Shown piece by piece: positions 13,177-25,418 of a stretch of 64,000 nt of DNA. How positions within the stretch are numbered: the stretch's first letter is position 1; every line of letters begins with the position of its first letter. The notes beneath the pieces are model-generated. The model worked only from the letters and a program-made list of their open reading frames with translations. It ran no database searches and was not told the DNA's origin. Source of the stretch: Onchocerca volvulus (lineage: Eukaryota > Nematoda > Chromadorea > Rhabditida > Onchocercidae). Location of the stretch: the NCBI GenBank assembly GCA_000499405.2, contig HG738137.1, forward strand, positions 9,473,459 to 9,537,458. Reading direction: 5' to 3'. The translations under genes and the position numbers were made by a program.

Positions 13177-16100
13177 ATGGCCGTTGGTGATAATGTATTA
13201 TCTACATGTAAACGGAAAATGATAAGAAAGAGTAAAAAAGAATGCAAAAAATTCCGCCGAGTTGCATATAATTCTCATAGAAAAGTCAATATTTTTTTCA
13301 CATTTTGTGCATCTTTATTTGCTTTAACTTTCTTCTCTAACTTTTTCTATTTAGCTTTTTTTTAGATTAAATGTTTAGTTCTCTTTAGATTTATCATTTA
13401 AGTCGTTCCAAATCTATTTCCTTTTAATCATTTTGTTGCAGATTGAAGATGTTATCACAGAAGAGAAAAGTCCCGCAGATTGCCAGGAAAAAAACGTTGT
13501 TGAAATAGTGCAGACCAAGAAAAAGTCTGTCAAAAGACGTAAAAAGAAAAATGTAAGTATATTTATGCTAATGATACGAAGAATTGAATTTGTGGATTAA
13601 GGTAATGTATTATGTGTACATTTGAGTAGATTTATTTGAGTATATTTATCATCATGTCTGTTTTACATTTCGTGCATTTTATTTATCTTATACCACATGT
13701 CATTTGATCCATTACGATTACCGATTATCTTGTGATATGACATACAGTTTCTTGGTTTTTATGAAGGATTTGTAGTAATAATGGCTGTTTTTCTTTTTTT
13801 TTTTTTTCAGATGAAGCAGAGACGGAAAGAAGAACTTATGCGAGATATTGACGAAGATGATATCGAAATTCATCGCTATGAGCGAATTCTTGGTTATAAT
13901 AAACGGAAAAGCAAAAATATGCCGAAAGTATTCCGTGCAGAAGGGCTTGATTGTACGTATTTCATTTTACTTAGCAATTCTCTTTCGTACACTTTTACTT
14001 TATCTTTTGGAATTTTGATTTGAACTAAAAATTATTTTTGATTGCATGTAGAAATCCGCTTGAAATGATAAATCTAGAAAGCTGACTTACAGTTCAAATT
14101 AGAGTGTAGCCTATATCATGTAGCTCGGTTGATTTATAGATCTTCTCGAGTTGTGTGATTCGAAGCCATTGCAACATAGCGATGTTGATGGAGACAGTGG
14201 TCCCGATGTGGATAACAGTGAAACATTCAGCGATGAAGAAAACGAAAGCAGTAGTGAAAATACGGATAGAAATAGTGCTTCGGCAACGTTCATCCCGAAA
14301 ACAAACCTGCCAACGTCTTCAAAAGTCAGTTTTTGGCCAAATAATGAGTGAATAGATTCTGATACATCTTTTTTGATAATTTATCTCATAAACGACTCTC
14401 GAAAATAATTTCAGTGATTCATTTGTTTGTAGATAATTCAGAAAAATGATTCTGTTGAAAACAGCGAAGATGAAAAAGATACTGATATGAACGTGCAAGA
14501 AGATATTTATGGTCGTCTTATTAATAAGAATACAGGAGAATTTTTGCCTTCAAAATTATATGCTAAAGAAAAGCTCAATGAACTGGAACAGAAAGCTGGG
14601 CTGCTAGAAACGGAAGAACATTTAAAATTGAAAAAATCTTTGCGAGGTCTAGTCAATCGATTGAATGAACATACTTTGGTGGGTGCTGTGAAAACATTCT
14701 CCGATATATTTGCCAGCAGAGGACATAATGGTAAAATTTGATATCTCTAAATTAGTTTTTATTTTTCTTCCTTTTATAAATTTGCTGAATGAGGTACTTT
14801 TAAAATATTCGTAATTGCAGAAGTGAAACAATTATTCTATTCGGAAATTATAAACAGTATCGATGTAGGTTATCGCTTACCAGATCGGCTCATCACTGAA
14901 TATGCAGTATTTATTGCTCTTATTCATACAACAGTTTCTGCTGAAATTTGTAAGCCTTTATTTGCAACAATTTCTTACAAGAAATACGTCTAATATCCTT
15001 TAGTTGCTGATTATATGATTTATTTTATTTGAGATGATTTTAAAAAAAAAAAAAACTCTGTCATTTAAAGTAATGCATAGAATAAACAAAGAATAAAATT
15101 TTCCAAGCTTAAAATTTTTAATTTCAAGAACTTCAATTAAAATTTTTCAAAATGACTTTAGATAACTCCAATTGTTGTTTCGTTTTGATTTGTAAAACAG
15201 AAGATTTTTAGCTGCTACTTTCACATTCTTTCAGCTGCGTATTTTATCGAGAATTATGTTGTAAAACTTTTGGAAATAGTTACTGCATTACCAGAGGGTA
15301 AATCCCTTGAAAATTTCTGTATTTTACTCGCTGAGTTGTATAATTTTAAGGTAATCTTTTATTATTGCATGAAAATATCTGTCCTACATTTATGGGTTTT
15401 CAATATATTTCATTTCAACTTTAGGATATTTTAAAAAATTTGACTTGTTACAATCGAAATATTTATGCACTTTGAAAACAGAAAATTGTTATCAAAATTA
15501 TGTGATAAATAAAATATTCACTTGTACTACTGATGATGGTCATAGTGTTAAGTGTAAATTTTAACGTCCTGATGATATAAAAATTTGGGATGAAACACTA
15601 TTTCAATTATCATCGTTGCAGGTTATCAAAGTCATTATAATTACTGAAATTATGCGATATTTGCGAGAAAAAGTCGACGATAAATGTCTCACTTGTTTTA
15701 AAGCTTTTTTAACTTGTAAGTCTCCTCACGTTTCAAAAAATAAGTGAAATTTTTCATCTAGAACCAAGTTTTTCCCCTAATTGTCCATGCATATTGCTGT
15801 CATTTTGTTTAAGATTATAAGAATAATAGATGATGATTCTTTAGCTTTTGCTTCCAGGCCTTGTTCTTATTATTTTATATTTGGGATTGTATTCGATTAA
15901 ATTCTTTACTCTCTTTTCATAGATTGTGGCAATACTATGAAGAGCAGGGATTTGGATGCTTTTCAAAAATGCATAACAGAAACGCAGTCATTCTTCTCAC
16001 AGTTGCCAGAAACATCTTATAAAATGTCAGTACTTCGATCAAGTATTATTTTTATAAGAAGGAGAAGCTTTATTTGCATCTCCCATATCTTAATACCAAA

Positions 16101-18473
16101 TTGATTCATTAGAGATTTATGAATCACATAATAATGTTATACTTGATTTTTACTTCACATTAAAACTTGTGTGATGGACTAAAATTCTCTTCCGTTTAAG
16201 GCAGCAGTTGCGGTATACTGTGGATGAGATCAACGCAATAAAGAGTTTGAATATTCGTAAATTTACGGATGTAATAGATTCTACAATGCATTCTCATTAT
16301 GTTAACATCTTTCGTGGATTAACGAGAAGTATGTTGTGTTATTTGTTTGTGTTTATGTAAAAATTCGAAGGATTTCAAATTACTGAATTGTTCCAAGATT
16401 CATTGCCATATTATGCTTTGAGGTTCCTAGTAACTGTGACTTCATTTCATCTTTGTTCCTTAGATTAGCGAAAGCTCATTTATTTTTAATAATTAATACT
16501 AGTAATGATTAATACTAATACTAATAGCCAACTACTTTTATTCATATAACAAATTGCAGCCCTATGATAATTAGAATATCGGGATATAAACAAAACTTTA
16601 AGTATGTAAGACATTAAAACATGTAGTTGAAAGAGTGAAAAAGCACTCCATTCAGTTAATTTGATCGCTGAAATTATTTGAGCTCTCAGCTTTGAAGCTA
16701 TCAAACTTCCATTTTCAACTCATTTCTCATTATAGAATTAGACAAAGAAAAAGAGCTGCCGATGAGTGTGGATGATATCATTCATGTACCTGAACGTGGA
16801 CGTTGGTGGCTCGTTGGTTCAGCTTGGTTGCCGACTGCCTCAATATCGCAAAATAAAACTGATGACAAATCTGCTGAACAAACCTTAAAATTTAGTGCAT
16901 CCTTGTTGCAGCTTGCGAAAAGAGCCAAAATGAATACAGCAATTAGACGTGACATTTTTTGCACGATCATGTCTTCAACGGTTAGTTCTTACTTCCTTTC
17001 TTCATTACTGACTTTATTTAGTATGTTATTAAATTCTTATCACTCTCTGATTCTTTGTGCATTCAGATGTTATAAACTAGTGCAATTTCAGGATGAAATA
17101 AATGCATTTGAAAAATTATTGAAGCTTTCTTACAAAGGACAGCAGGAGAGGGAAATAGTGCATATTTGTGTTCACTGTGCTTTACGGGAAGCCACTTATA
17201 ATGCATTTTATGCTGCTGTTATTGATCGCTTATGTTGTTATCATAAACGTTTCAAGGTATATTTTGAGTTTCCGGTTATTCTTTTATTCTAGTAGATTAC
17301 TGATGAGTTACATATTTTGAGTTCTATCGATACTTGTTTGTTTATTAAATTTTTTTCTAAAGAAGTTGTAGAATATTTGTTGCACTCGGAACATTTCCTA
17401 TTCAGAATTATGTTTAGTTATAAAAGATTAGTTAAAATATCAACAATCTATGGGTGATAATGAGAAAATTTCTGGAATTCTACGTATTTTTGAGGTGTTT
17501 GGTCATATATTTTATGTACTTTTAGATTTTTTACATGGGATAAGTTTTATTGTAGCAGCGATTCCTGCGCTAAACTTCCTTTCTATCACATCTGTATAAA
17601 ACGAAAAAGTTTGATAACAGAATATACTGAAAATTGTAATTTAAGATGAGCTGTGGATTCTCATGTTCTTATGTGTAAGATTTCGGATTTTATTTCTCGA
17701 TTGAAAATTCATAGTTTGAAGTTTGACTAAAGTTCATTCTAGCTCACCACACAGTACGCATTGTGGGACCGGATCAAAGTTTTGTCACAGATTAGTGAAT
17801 TGCAACGCAAAAATTTGACGCTACTTATTGTTGATCTGATAATTAAACGATCAGTTGGGATTACTTTATTAAAGGTAAACTTTTTATGTTAATAGCTGAG
17901 TGTTTTTCTTTTTTTCAACGATTTTCGCATATTCAGATTTCATTAAATATAGATTTTTTATCACTGTTTTCCAAATGACCCGTTATATCAAGTGAAAGAG
18001 TTATTTCGATAGTTTGAAATGTTGATTATCAGTGGCAGACTAAGAATATACTGATAAAACTATTTAGATAAATGAAAAAATGCGGTTTGATTGTGAGTTT
18101 TTCAAAAAAAGCAATTTGATTTTGCATTCTCCTACCTAATTCTATCTTTGATCATAATGCTACTGAAAAAATTATAAATCGAATTTCAAATTTTAAATGC
18201 TTACTTCAGGTAATTGAATTTGGTGCGATTGATAAAATAACAGCTCAATTCGTGCGAAACATTTTATCAGCAGTGTTGCTTCGAAGTACGCAACAAGCAC
18301 TATTGGATATGTTCCAAAATGTGGTAAATTCACCACAGCATAAGCTTTTTGTGGAGGGACTTCAAGTTTTCGTTCATATGGCATTAAAAAAGCCTCAGAA
18401 GAATATTGATAATAAGTTGCTTTCATCAAAAATTGAGTTTATTGAAAATATTTGGGGTAATAATCCTCTTTAA
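13177..18473 (+). CDS. nom-1: Nucleolar MIF4G domain-containing protein 1 (NOM1/Sgd1 family), complete
   Basis: Nucleolar factor of the NOM1/Sgd1 family, which acts with an eIF4AIII-type helicase in 18S rRNA maturation (family knowledge). Fourteen exons: 13177-13284, 13442-13552, 13811-13952, 14140-14324, 14433-14730, 14821-14949, 15235-15350, 15622-15715, 15923-16025, 16201-16328, 16736-16980, 17092-17256, 17743-17874, 18210-18473. They total 2,220 nt and give 739 residues. The N-terminus is Lys/Arg-rich (nucleolar-like). Exons 3-4 contain the family block EIHRYERILGYNKRK...GLDYLLELCD, followed by an acidic Ser-rich stretch. The MIF4G domain runs from SLRGLVNRLNEHT in exon 5 to exon 9-10. 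The MA3 domain begins around GRWWLVGSAW / RRDIFCTIMSS and includes FEKLLKLSYKGQQEREIVH and TLLKVIEFGAIDK. The ATG after a strong acceptor is chosen as start; an in-frame GTG lies one codon upstream. It is shorter than human NOM1, mainly at the N-terminus. Confidence 0.93.
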
Positions 18474-18630
18474 TACACTTGTTATCACACACAAGTTGAT
18501 TTTCACATATTATTAAGTTTCTGTTTATTATATAAGAATTTGAAATAGAAGTCTTAATATAAATTTGTATGATCTCGCTGTTATTGTCATTCATGAAGTT
18601 AAAAACTCTATGCATGATTAGAATGCCTGC

Positions 18631-18636
18631 AATAAA
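18631..18636 (+). terminator. Putative polyadenylation signal of nom-1
   Basis: AATAAA 158 nt after the nom-1 stop codon. It is the first such hexamer noticed downstream. Motif only. Confidence 0.35.
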
Positions 18637-20774
18637 GGGATTAACTATACAAAGTATCTGGTCTTCACTTTTCAAAAAATCTACAGTTCGGGAGATTATT
18701 TCAATTGTCAGTATTGATCTGTCTTGAATAATTATTCCCTTGAAAGGTTTGTACTATTATTATTCGATAACTGCTATTATATTTTCTTCCATATCGTTAT
18801 CGTAAATAGTTCTCATGCTAAAATAGATAATTTGATCGTTCTAACTATTGAGCTCAAATTATTCTTTGAACTGAATGAACTTTACTATGTGATTGAAATC
18901 TGTAGAAGAACAGGAAGTCAAATGCAGCCATATAGTTGTTCATTTGCGGGAAATTTTAGCTGTTATAGTAAATTTAATGGTAAAATCATCTTCATTTGTC
19001 AGAATTGCATTTGATAAAATAGTTTAGTTGTTGAATTGTAGTTTAGTTGAATTGCAACTGAAAATAAATTTCAACTAATTGAGTGCTAATTTCCTTGTTA
19101 TAGGAAGGCAATATATAGAGTAAGTCGAAAAATCGATAAAAAGGAAATAACAGTTCTGTGATTTGAAGTTAAAAGTTGTAACGATACTTTTGAGATAGGT
19201 AGAGTGATTTTTTCGACAAATGCATTTCTATCTTTGAATGTCCATCATCTTTACATGCTTCTCATCTTCCTCTCTTAATATTAAATGAAAACTGGCGTAT
19301 ACTGTAATCTCGTATTTTTAATTCTAAAAACCTGCAAACTCATTTCTTATATAAGTAAATACGATACTTAAATATGTTGCTGGATTTGATGCAGGAGTCT
19401 TACCGATTCATGATCGGTCGACTTCGATATGCTAGTTGTAAAAATAGGAATAATGTAAGAAAGAAAGACAGCAAGAAGAAGTTATCAAAATATTGGTTTC
19501 CAGAATAAACTGAATACAAGTTTAATGATTTTGACATTTGATCTATGTTTTGCCATCACCTACTGATGCGTCATTTCTGAATTTGCATTTCTGACGATGT
19601 TTTAGCAAAGAATCGAACATTTTGCTTCTCATATTTGTACTAATAATAGCCCAGATACAAATAAGCCAAGTTCCTCTTTTTATCTCCGGAATAGTAGTAT
19701 CTTTCCATTTGCAGCAGATTTTCATTATCCGTGATAAGTATAATTTTTTATTTCGCTCTTTTCTTTTTCATAGTTAATAGATCTAATTGGTCAAAAATAA
19801 ATTAGAAGTTTTTCTCCCTCTAAATAAAAGATAATTATTCATATGGCTGAAAGTTTCCCGAAATTTATGAAATCTTTACCAATCAAAATTACATCATTTA
19901 TGGTTCTGCTGGTGTCACGGCCTATGCTTATCAACAATTCACCGAGGGACTGAGAAAAAAGAATTCAGATGGAGCTATTAGAATATTTTAATTTAAATAA
20001 AATTGATATCAAAAAATGGGAGTTATCGGGTAATAAATTCTTTGATGATAATGATTCCTCAATTGCACAACTTATCGTTCTTCTCTTTTTTTATATCCAT
20101 TCCAAATTTGTTGATTTTATATTGAAAAGTTTTATTTCTTGCTCAATGATTTCGAAAAATCTCATGGAAGCAATGCTGTTTCCAATATTTCTCGGAAGCG
20201 TGAAGCATGATTTAGTACCGTTACATTTCAGGTATCCGAACAATTCAAGATATGGATTTTGAAAAAGATTTTCTATTTGGGAGATATTCCATTTTGAAAT
20301 GTCTCACCGAAATTTCATCTTTTTTCAAGAAATGAACTGTCGTGTTTTTGAAATTATTTTTTTACTATCCCAGGGAATGTTTTCAATTACATTTGAACAG
20401 CAAATTTCAATTCACGTGCACTATAGCTTTCATATAGCCGAAACAGTTATAAAAAATCTGGAACTTTAGAAATTTTCAGCTTTTCTATCCAGATATTTCG
20501 AAATGTTCTTCACTTTCTATCCGCAAGCTATTCTGTTAATCTCTTTCTGTGTCTTGACTTTTCAAATTTGAATCGTAATATTGCCCGTATTTGAAATCAG
20601 AATTACGGGACTGAATGTTAAAATTGTTGTCGAATTTTGCAGAGATGATAATAAGCATTATTTAATCGAAAAAATCGGCTTCAACTCTCAAGAAGCGACA
20701 CGATTACGATTATTCATATTGTCGCTAACCTTTCAATCATATCTTTCAGGTATTCATCGTTTATTCATTGCTTT

Positions 20775-20783
<9 letters not shown>

Positions 20784-20840
<57 letters not shown>
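20784..20840. repeat. Uninterrupted A57 homopolymer
   Basis: Fifty-seven consecutive A residues on the plus strand, by far the longest homopolymer in the window. It could be the tail of an old retrocopy or simple slippage. No upstream AATAAA or recognisable cDNA-like sequence was seen. The exact length is likely unreliable in an assembly. Confidence 0.9.
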
Positions 20841-20842
<2 letters not shown>

Positions 20843-21429
20843 TATGCATTCATTGCCATTGTTGCTTTTATTCAACTTCATGAAATTGATGCAGCAGCGA
20901 TTTTGAATTAAAATTTGTCAGAATTTATTCTGCAAGTTTTTCCTTTTCTTTCTTTCTCTCTTCCATCTCTCCTTCATGGATTATATAGCTCAATTTATTT
21001 CGGGAACAAACTATAAAGTGTTTTGTTTGCAATTTTGTCTCGTTAGAAGGTTGCTAATGACAACCTGCCAGGTATGCTATCATCTCTATTCTATATGTAT
21101 TTTCTTCTTTTATTCTTTGAAAAATAAAGAAATTGCATGTTATATATCTGAGATAACTAACTTCACGTATATCAACACGTATATCAAATGATCCATCAAT
21201 TCACGTCATTTCACGTCGCATCCTTTAATATCTTAAACTTTTTGTATCACATCTTGAATTTCAAAGTTTCTACTTCTCGAGAAGTAATTGTACAAAGCCC
21301 GGATAAATCCGAGTTTTTGTGATTTTTATAAAGTAATCAATTGCATAATCAACTGCAAATGCTATCATTTTCACGTTCCAATCAAATATTTTTTCAACTA
21401 GCACCCGGTTTTCACATATCCCCATAACG

Positions 21430-21487
21430 TTAAGGAAGATGAGAGATGAATTTATTAATCGATGAACTGACCTCTCATCTTCCTTAA
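21430..21487. repeat. Perfect 16-bp inverted repeat with 26-nt loop
   Basis: The left arm 21430-21445 (TTAAGGAAGATGAGAG) is the exact reverse complement of 21472-21487. Outside the arms AACG and CGTT also pair if a short insertion is allowed. It could form a cruciform or hairpin, or be a remnant of a small inverted-repeat element. Confidence 0.85.
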
Positions 21488-21667
21488 TCCATTAATCGTT
21501 ACGGAAATATGTTGAAAAAGAATAAATGAAATGATTCTCGGATATGATTCGTTAATTCCCTTAGAAACGAAAGACGTAGAATACGTGAAGTGATAAGAGG
21601 AAGTTTTTCTCGAGAGGATGAAAAATGGACAATTTCCTTGAAAAATTAAGTTTTTGAAAATGGACAG

Positions 21668-21669
21668 TA

Positions 21670-21706
<37 letters not shown>

Positions 21707-21757
21707 GTGTGTGTGTGTGTATGTGTATGTATGTGTATGTGTATGTATGTGTGTGCG
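21668..21757. repeat. (TG)n / (TATG)n compound microsatellite
   Basis: About 90 bp of alternating TG and TATG units with no other sequence. The Thr/His-rich ORF on the minus strand over it is an artefact of the repeat. Confidence 0.95.
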
Positions 21758-21884
21758 TTTGTTACGTTTGTGATGTGATGTCATTTGTCAACAAAGCAAC
21801 AATACTGTGCTAATGTTGATGTGATGATGATCGTTTGCTACTGCGGTGACGCTCGATGAAATTTGGTCGACTCCAATCGGTCGG

Positions 21885-21932
21885 ATCAAGATCGGATCGG
21901 ATCGAATCGGGTCGGATTGAATCGAATCGATT
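21885..21932. repeat. Degenerate GATCGGATCG-type pentamer repeat
   Basis: A run of GGATC/CGGAT-like pentamers with single-base variants (GATCGGATCGGATCGAATCG and on). A second, shorter patch of the same motif occurs at 23198-23226. The motif is unusually GC-containing for this window. Confidence 0.7.
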
Positions 21933-22782
21933 CTCGATGGTATGCAATCGTTCATTACCTCTTCTATTCTCCTCACATTTCCTGCCACCGTTTTTGTTTG
22001 CATTGCTCAACTGTTGCAATACATTTCAATGCTCATCTCATTGTTATCTCGTCTACTTCATGTGAATTTTAATATTCATAATGTAAGGAATGGGTCATTG
22101 CATGCAATTATTGTGCAGTAAATATTTTGTTAGCTTCAGGAAGCATTCTGTAGGAGATAATTCCATAATCAAAATAGATTATTCACATCAACGACAATTG
22201 TTACATTTAGCTTAGCCAACCTGAAATAGATGATGATGATTCATGGCTGATATAGTTAGACTACTTTCGAGAGAAGTAACGTGAATCCATGTTCAGGATA
22301 TACCATAGATGACTTCATTAACAGTTCGACTGTTGGGGCCATTGGCTACGATAGATATTTTGCGTCCATCTGTAATCAATTCATTTCATTCGTTCACCTT
22401 TGAACTATTACTCAAATAATGGGCTGTTATGAGTCATAGTAACTTGTTCTATTCTAATTTTTGCTGATTGAAATGTCGATTAATCGATATATGATATATG
22501 TGGAAGAGATTCGAGAATAAGACTCCGTCAAATTTCATTTTAACTATTCACAAGATAGTTTAAGTCGATCACTGATCACCTCCTGAACTATATAAAAAGA
22601 ATTATTTGAATCTTCTTTCAGCATAACAAATGAATGGCAAAATAGATCGAATAGGAGTGATTAGAAAGAGATAAAAAATTAATCCTTTAATTCTTAGATT
22701 TGTAATGAGAGATCTGAATTTCGGATCGAATGTATTTGAAAGTTGATATCATAGATTTCGGGAAACGATTCGAGAATAATTT

Positions 22783-22842
22783 TCTGGCAAAATCCGTTTT
22801 ATTTCTGAAAAATCTGGCAAAATCCGTTTTATTTCTGAAAAA
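22783..22842. repeat. Perfect tandem duplication of a 30-bp unit
   Basis: Bases 22783-22812 are repeated without a mismatch at 22813-22842 (unit begins TCTGGCAAAATCCG). It is a recent slippage-type duplication or an assembly artefact. No coding context. Confidence 0.9.
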
Positions 22843-23197
22843 TCATCTGTTAAACAATCCAAATTGATGTATGGTATGATATGATAGGATGGATGACGAT
22901 TGATAGTGGTAGTAGGTTAATTTTTCGAAATAAAGACGACGCTATTAATGATGATGACAGCAATCAGCGATGACAACTGGTTCTGTTGTGAAATTTTAGG
23001 ACCGAGAAACAGAGATCGCTGATTGTTGGATCGCGCGACAGGCAGTCAGTAAATCAATTCACGAAATTTAGTTCTGCATACTTCCTTTTTTTTTTTTTTT
23101 TTTTTTTTAACCATTCACAACATACAAGAAATATCGATATATAATCCGCTGCATAATATATTAGTAATATTCATAAGAAAATCGTCTTTTACTGTCT

Positions 23198-23226
23198 AAT
23201 CGGATCGGATCGGATCAAATCGGATC
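23198..23226. repeat. Second CGGAT pentamer patch
   Basis: ATCGGATCGGATCGGATC followed by variant units. It is the same motif as at 21885-21932, about 1.3 kb away in the same orientation. Confidence 0.7.
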
Positions 23227-24177
23227 TGATGTTAATATTGAATGATATTCGATGTGGAGCTAGAATCGAGAAAATTCTATAAACAACCTTTACGGACTTT
23301 GTTCAATTTATCTCGTTGATTATCACTTCGATTCTTATCTCCTCGATCATCTTAATTACTTTCACTTTCAGACAGTCTCGGATATACTATTAGCAGACGC
23401 ATGCGCTTATCATTCTATGCGCTTTATTGCTGAAAAGATGACAATTGTTATCTTCGATCGCTTATCTTCTTTCATCCAACTAACACTTGAGAAAAGAATT
23501 CCTTCCCGTCTAATTTCGACGAACATTGATAATGGCTTTTAGAATTTGCACGTTTGCAGTTCATTCTAATTCTTTAAATTGTTGGAAAATTCACGTTTTC
23601 AATTATTTTTCACGTAATAGATCAATTTTTGTATCGAAGGGAAAAGAGAATAATGACTAAGCTAAAAGGTGGAAATTGAATCGCAAATATTGAATTTTTG
23701 ATTTTATTGCATTACTAGTAGGAACGGGATGCTGACATCTTTATAAATTTTTCATTTCTCAATGAATAAAAATCTATGGATTTGCCCGTTCGGCGAAGAA
23801 ACTTAATTTCTAGTTTTATTTTTCACATTTGCATAGCAATAAACAAGAAGGACATGTGAGAACTTCATTGGCAAAGTCATCCATAATTCTACCTTTCGTC
23901 TTTTGTTCGATTCTCAGTTTTGGCCACTTATACATATCAGAAAGATTAGATTAAGATTTATTGGAGATATCTTTTTCTCATTCTGTCATTTTGGTATTCA
24001 AATATTTTTCGATGCTATCTTTTTTTCCGTATATTAGCCGCGTTTTTTAAGCCTAGAATTAATTAAATTTATTTCTCTTTTTATAAGAATCAGTATCGCA
24101 TTTATATTTCTTTCATTGAAGAATTCTTTTTCATTTTCTGCAAATTTTTTTTTAGAGAACGAAAAAATCGTATGTTG

Positions 24178-24646
24178 GAAAAGTTGAATTTTAATTAGTA
24201 CTGACAGAAAAGAATCATTTAGTTGTAAGTTTTATTAATGGACGGAAGAGTGCTTTTTCCTATTTAATACAACAATAATTGAAGAATATCCTAAATATCT
24301 GAGCATAGTATTATTCTTAATTTGCTCTTAGTAGAGAAGAATATTCGTCTTGGATTGTTGATTTATTGTAGAAACCGTCGCTGTAACGTCCTGCGTCGTT
24401 TTAGAAAAAAGTTCTTGAGAATTCATAGCAAAGAATGATTCTTGTTGGAAAACCCATCGTGCTTCAAAATCCGAACTTATAAATCCTTTCAGAGACTTCT
24501 TTTCTCATGATCTCCAATGCTTCACTCCACGACTAGTCGACTTCGGTTGTTTATTTATTAATTGGAATATTTTGGTGGTAAACATGTTTATCGTTTTGGC
24601 GGGAAACATGTTTGTCCTTTTTTAATAAACATTTTTCTTCCCTTTG
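24178..24646 (+). repeat. Dispersed repeat, copy A, left part
   Basis: Aligns by eye over its whole length, with many substitutions and small indels, to copy B at 30697-31170. Shared landmarks in the same order include GAAGAATATTCGTC, TTCTTGAGAA, AAGAATGATT, CAAAATCCGA, GTCGACTTCG/GTCGACCTCG, and GGCGGGAAAC followed by ATTAAAC/AATAAAC. The similarity stops near 24646, where bacterial-like sequence starts, and resumes at 25541. No coding potential was recognised on either strand. Confidence 0.75.
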
Positions 24647-25226
24647 ATTGTGATAAAATGTTGGCGATTTTTTATTGTGCTTCGGCAAAACAATATGAAA
24701 ATAAAGGGAATTACAAGAAGGCTTCGAGATCTTTATTTAAAGCACAAATTTATTGTGCATCTTTTCAGCCCATTAATTATTTAAGAGCAGAGTTATATAT
24801 TCTACTTGGAAAAATTAGAAAAGCGTCTGTAGTGCTAGAGGAAGAGTATACAGTAAATCCTATTCTCCAATCAGCCAAAATTTACATTAGTTTAAGTATT
24901 AAAGGTGCTGAGAAGCTACATAATCTACGTTCTGATTATTATTTTAGTTATTGTTTACTTGCTTTATCTTCAGTTAGCTTAAGTAAATATGATTTTGCAA
25001 GCCAATATTTAGATATTGCTATGAGAAAAGCTAATTACATGTCAATCTATCTTATTATGATACAGTTTAAAGTTGCATTAGAAGAGTATGAACAAGTAAT
25101 TTATTAGCTAAACAAGATATATCTGATCCATACTGGAAATGTACAGATTGCAATAAAAAGCTAAAGCATTGGAGCTATAAGTGTTCAAGTTGCAATAGCT
25201 GTAACTGTGTATATTATGTTCAGTAA
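24647..25226 (+). pseudogene. hemY: hemY-like TPR protein (Rickettsiales type), 5'-truncated and frameshifted
   Basis: About 190 codons of the C-terminal half of an alphaproteobacterial HemY-family tetratricopeptide protein. This is the heme-operon membrane protein, not protoporphyrinogen oxidase. TPR-like helices are visible (AKQYENKGNYKKASRSLFKA, then LGKIRKASVVLEEEY and SKYDFASQYLDIAMRKA). One frame ends at TAG near 25105. Shifting frame near 25100 restores a characteristic C-terminus with two CxxC pairs and tryptophans: YWKCTDCNKKLKHWSYKCSS, with the stop at 25224-25226. This W-C-x2-C...W-x3-C-x2-C ending is typical of Rickettsiales HemY proteins, as I recall them. The N-terminal half is missing at the repeat junction, so this copy cannot make a normal protein. 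Upstream in-frame codons back to 24562 come from the host repeat. Confidence 0.65.
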
Positions 25227-25301
25227 TATAAGTCATTTTAATTGCTTTCAAGTTAAAGTTTCTTATTCCTGTCTTGTTTATTTATTTTGCTGCTTTCTTT
25301 G

Positions 25302-25418
25302 CTATTTATTATATAAAAGACCAAGTGCCGTAGTAGAGGTATTATTTGCGCAACTTTCTTCCATTATGATTATATTTTTATCATGCTCTGCATAAGGTTT
25401 ATAATCTGGCTTTTTCAT
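25302..25418 (-). pseudogene. Short bacterial-like ORF downstream of the hemY-like fragment
   Basis: A 38-codon minus-strand frame starting with ATG (MKKPDYKPYAEHDKNIIIME) and ending in LGLLYNK-stop. The frame stays open upstream of the ATG to about 25470. Its composition is hydrophilic and protein-like, unlike the T-rich noise on the other strand. It faces the hemY-like fragment tail to tail, as two genes of a bacterial chromosome might. I do not recognise the family. It may be the whole of a small protein or the remains of a longer one after a frameshift. Confidence 0.35.

Larger units (their letters stand above)
18640..24177. other. Gene-poor region between nom-1 and the dispersed repeat
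   Basis: No confident gene in about 5.5 kb. Several ORFs of 60-100 codons (18724-19014, 19969-20262, 20581-20780) have no recognisable motif. Two short open stretches flanked by splice-like signals (22299-22385 and 23372-23542) are listed as findings only. The region holds the poly(A) tract, TG microsatellite, inverted repeat, CGGAT-rich patches and a perfect 30-bp duplication annotated separately. Confidence 0.5.

Noticed and set aside
16762..17292. Single 176-residue intronless gene
   Set aside because: It is exon 11, an in-frame intron and exon 12 of nom-1. Homology breaks exactly at the GT..AG borders.
21455..21784. Thr/His-rich 109-codon minus-strand ORF
   Set aside because: Pure translation of the TG/TATG microsatellite.
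24562..24646. Upstream in-frame extension as the true N-terminus of the hemY-like ORF
   Set aside because: These codons (FGGKHVYRFGGKHVCPF) come from the host dispersed repeat, which recurs in copy B without any hemY sequence.
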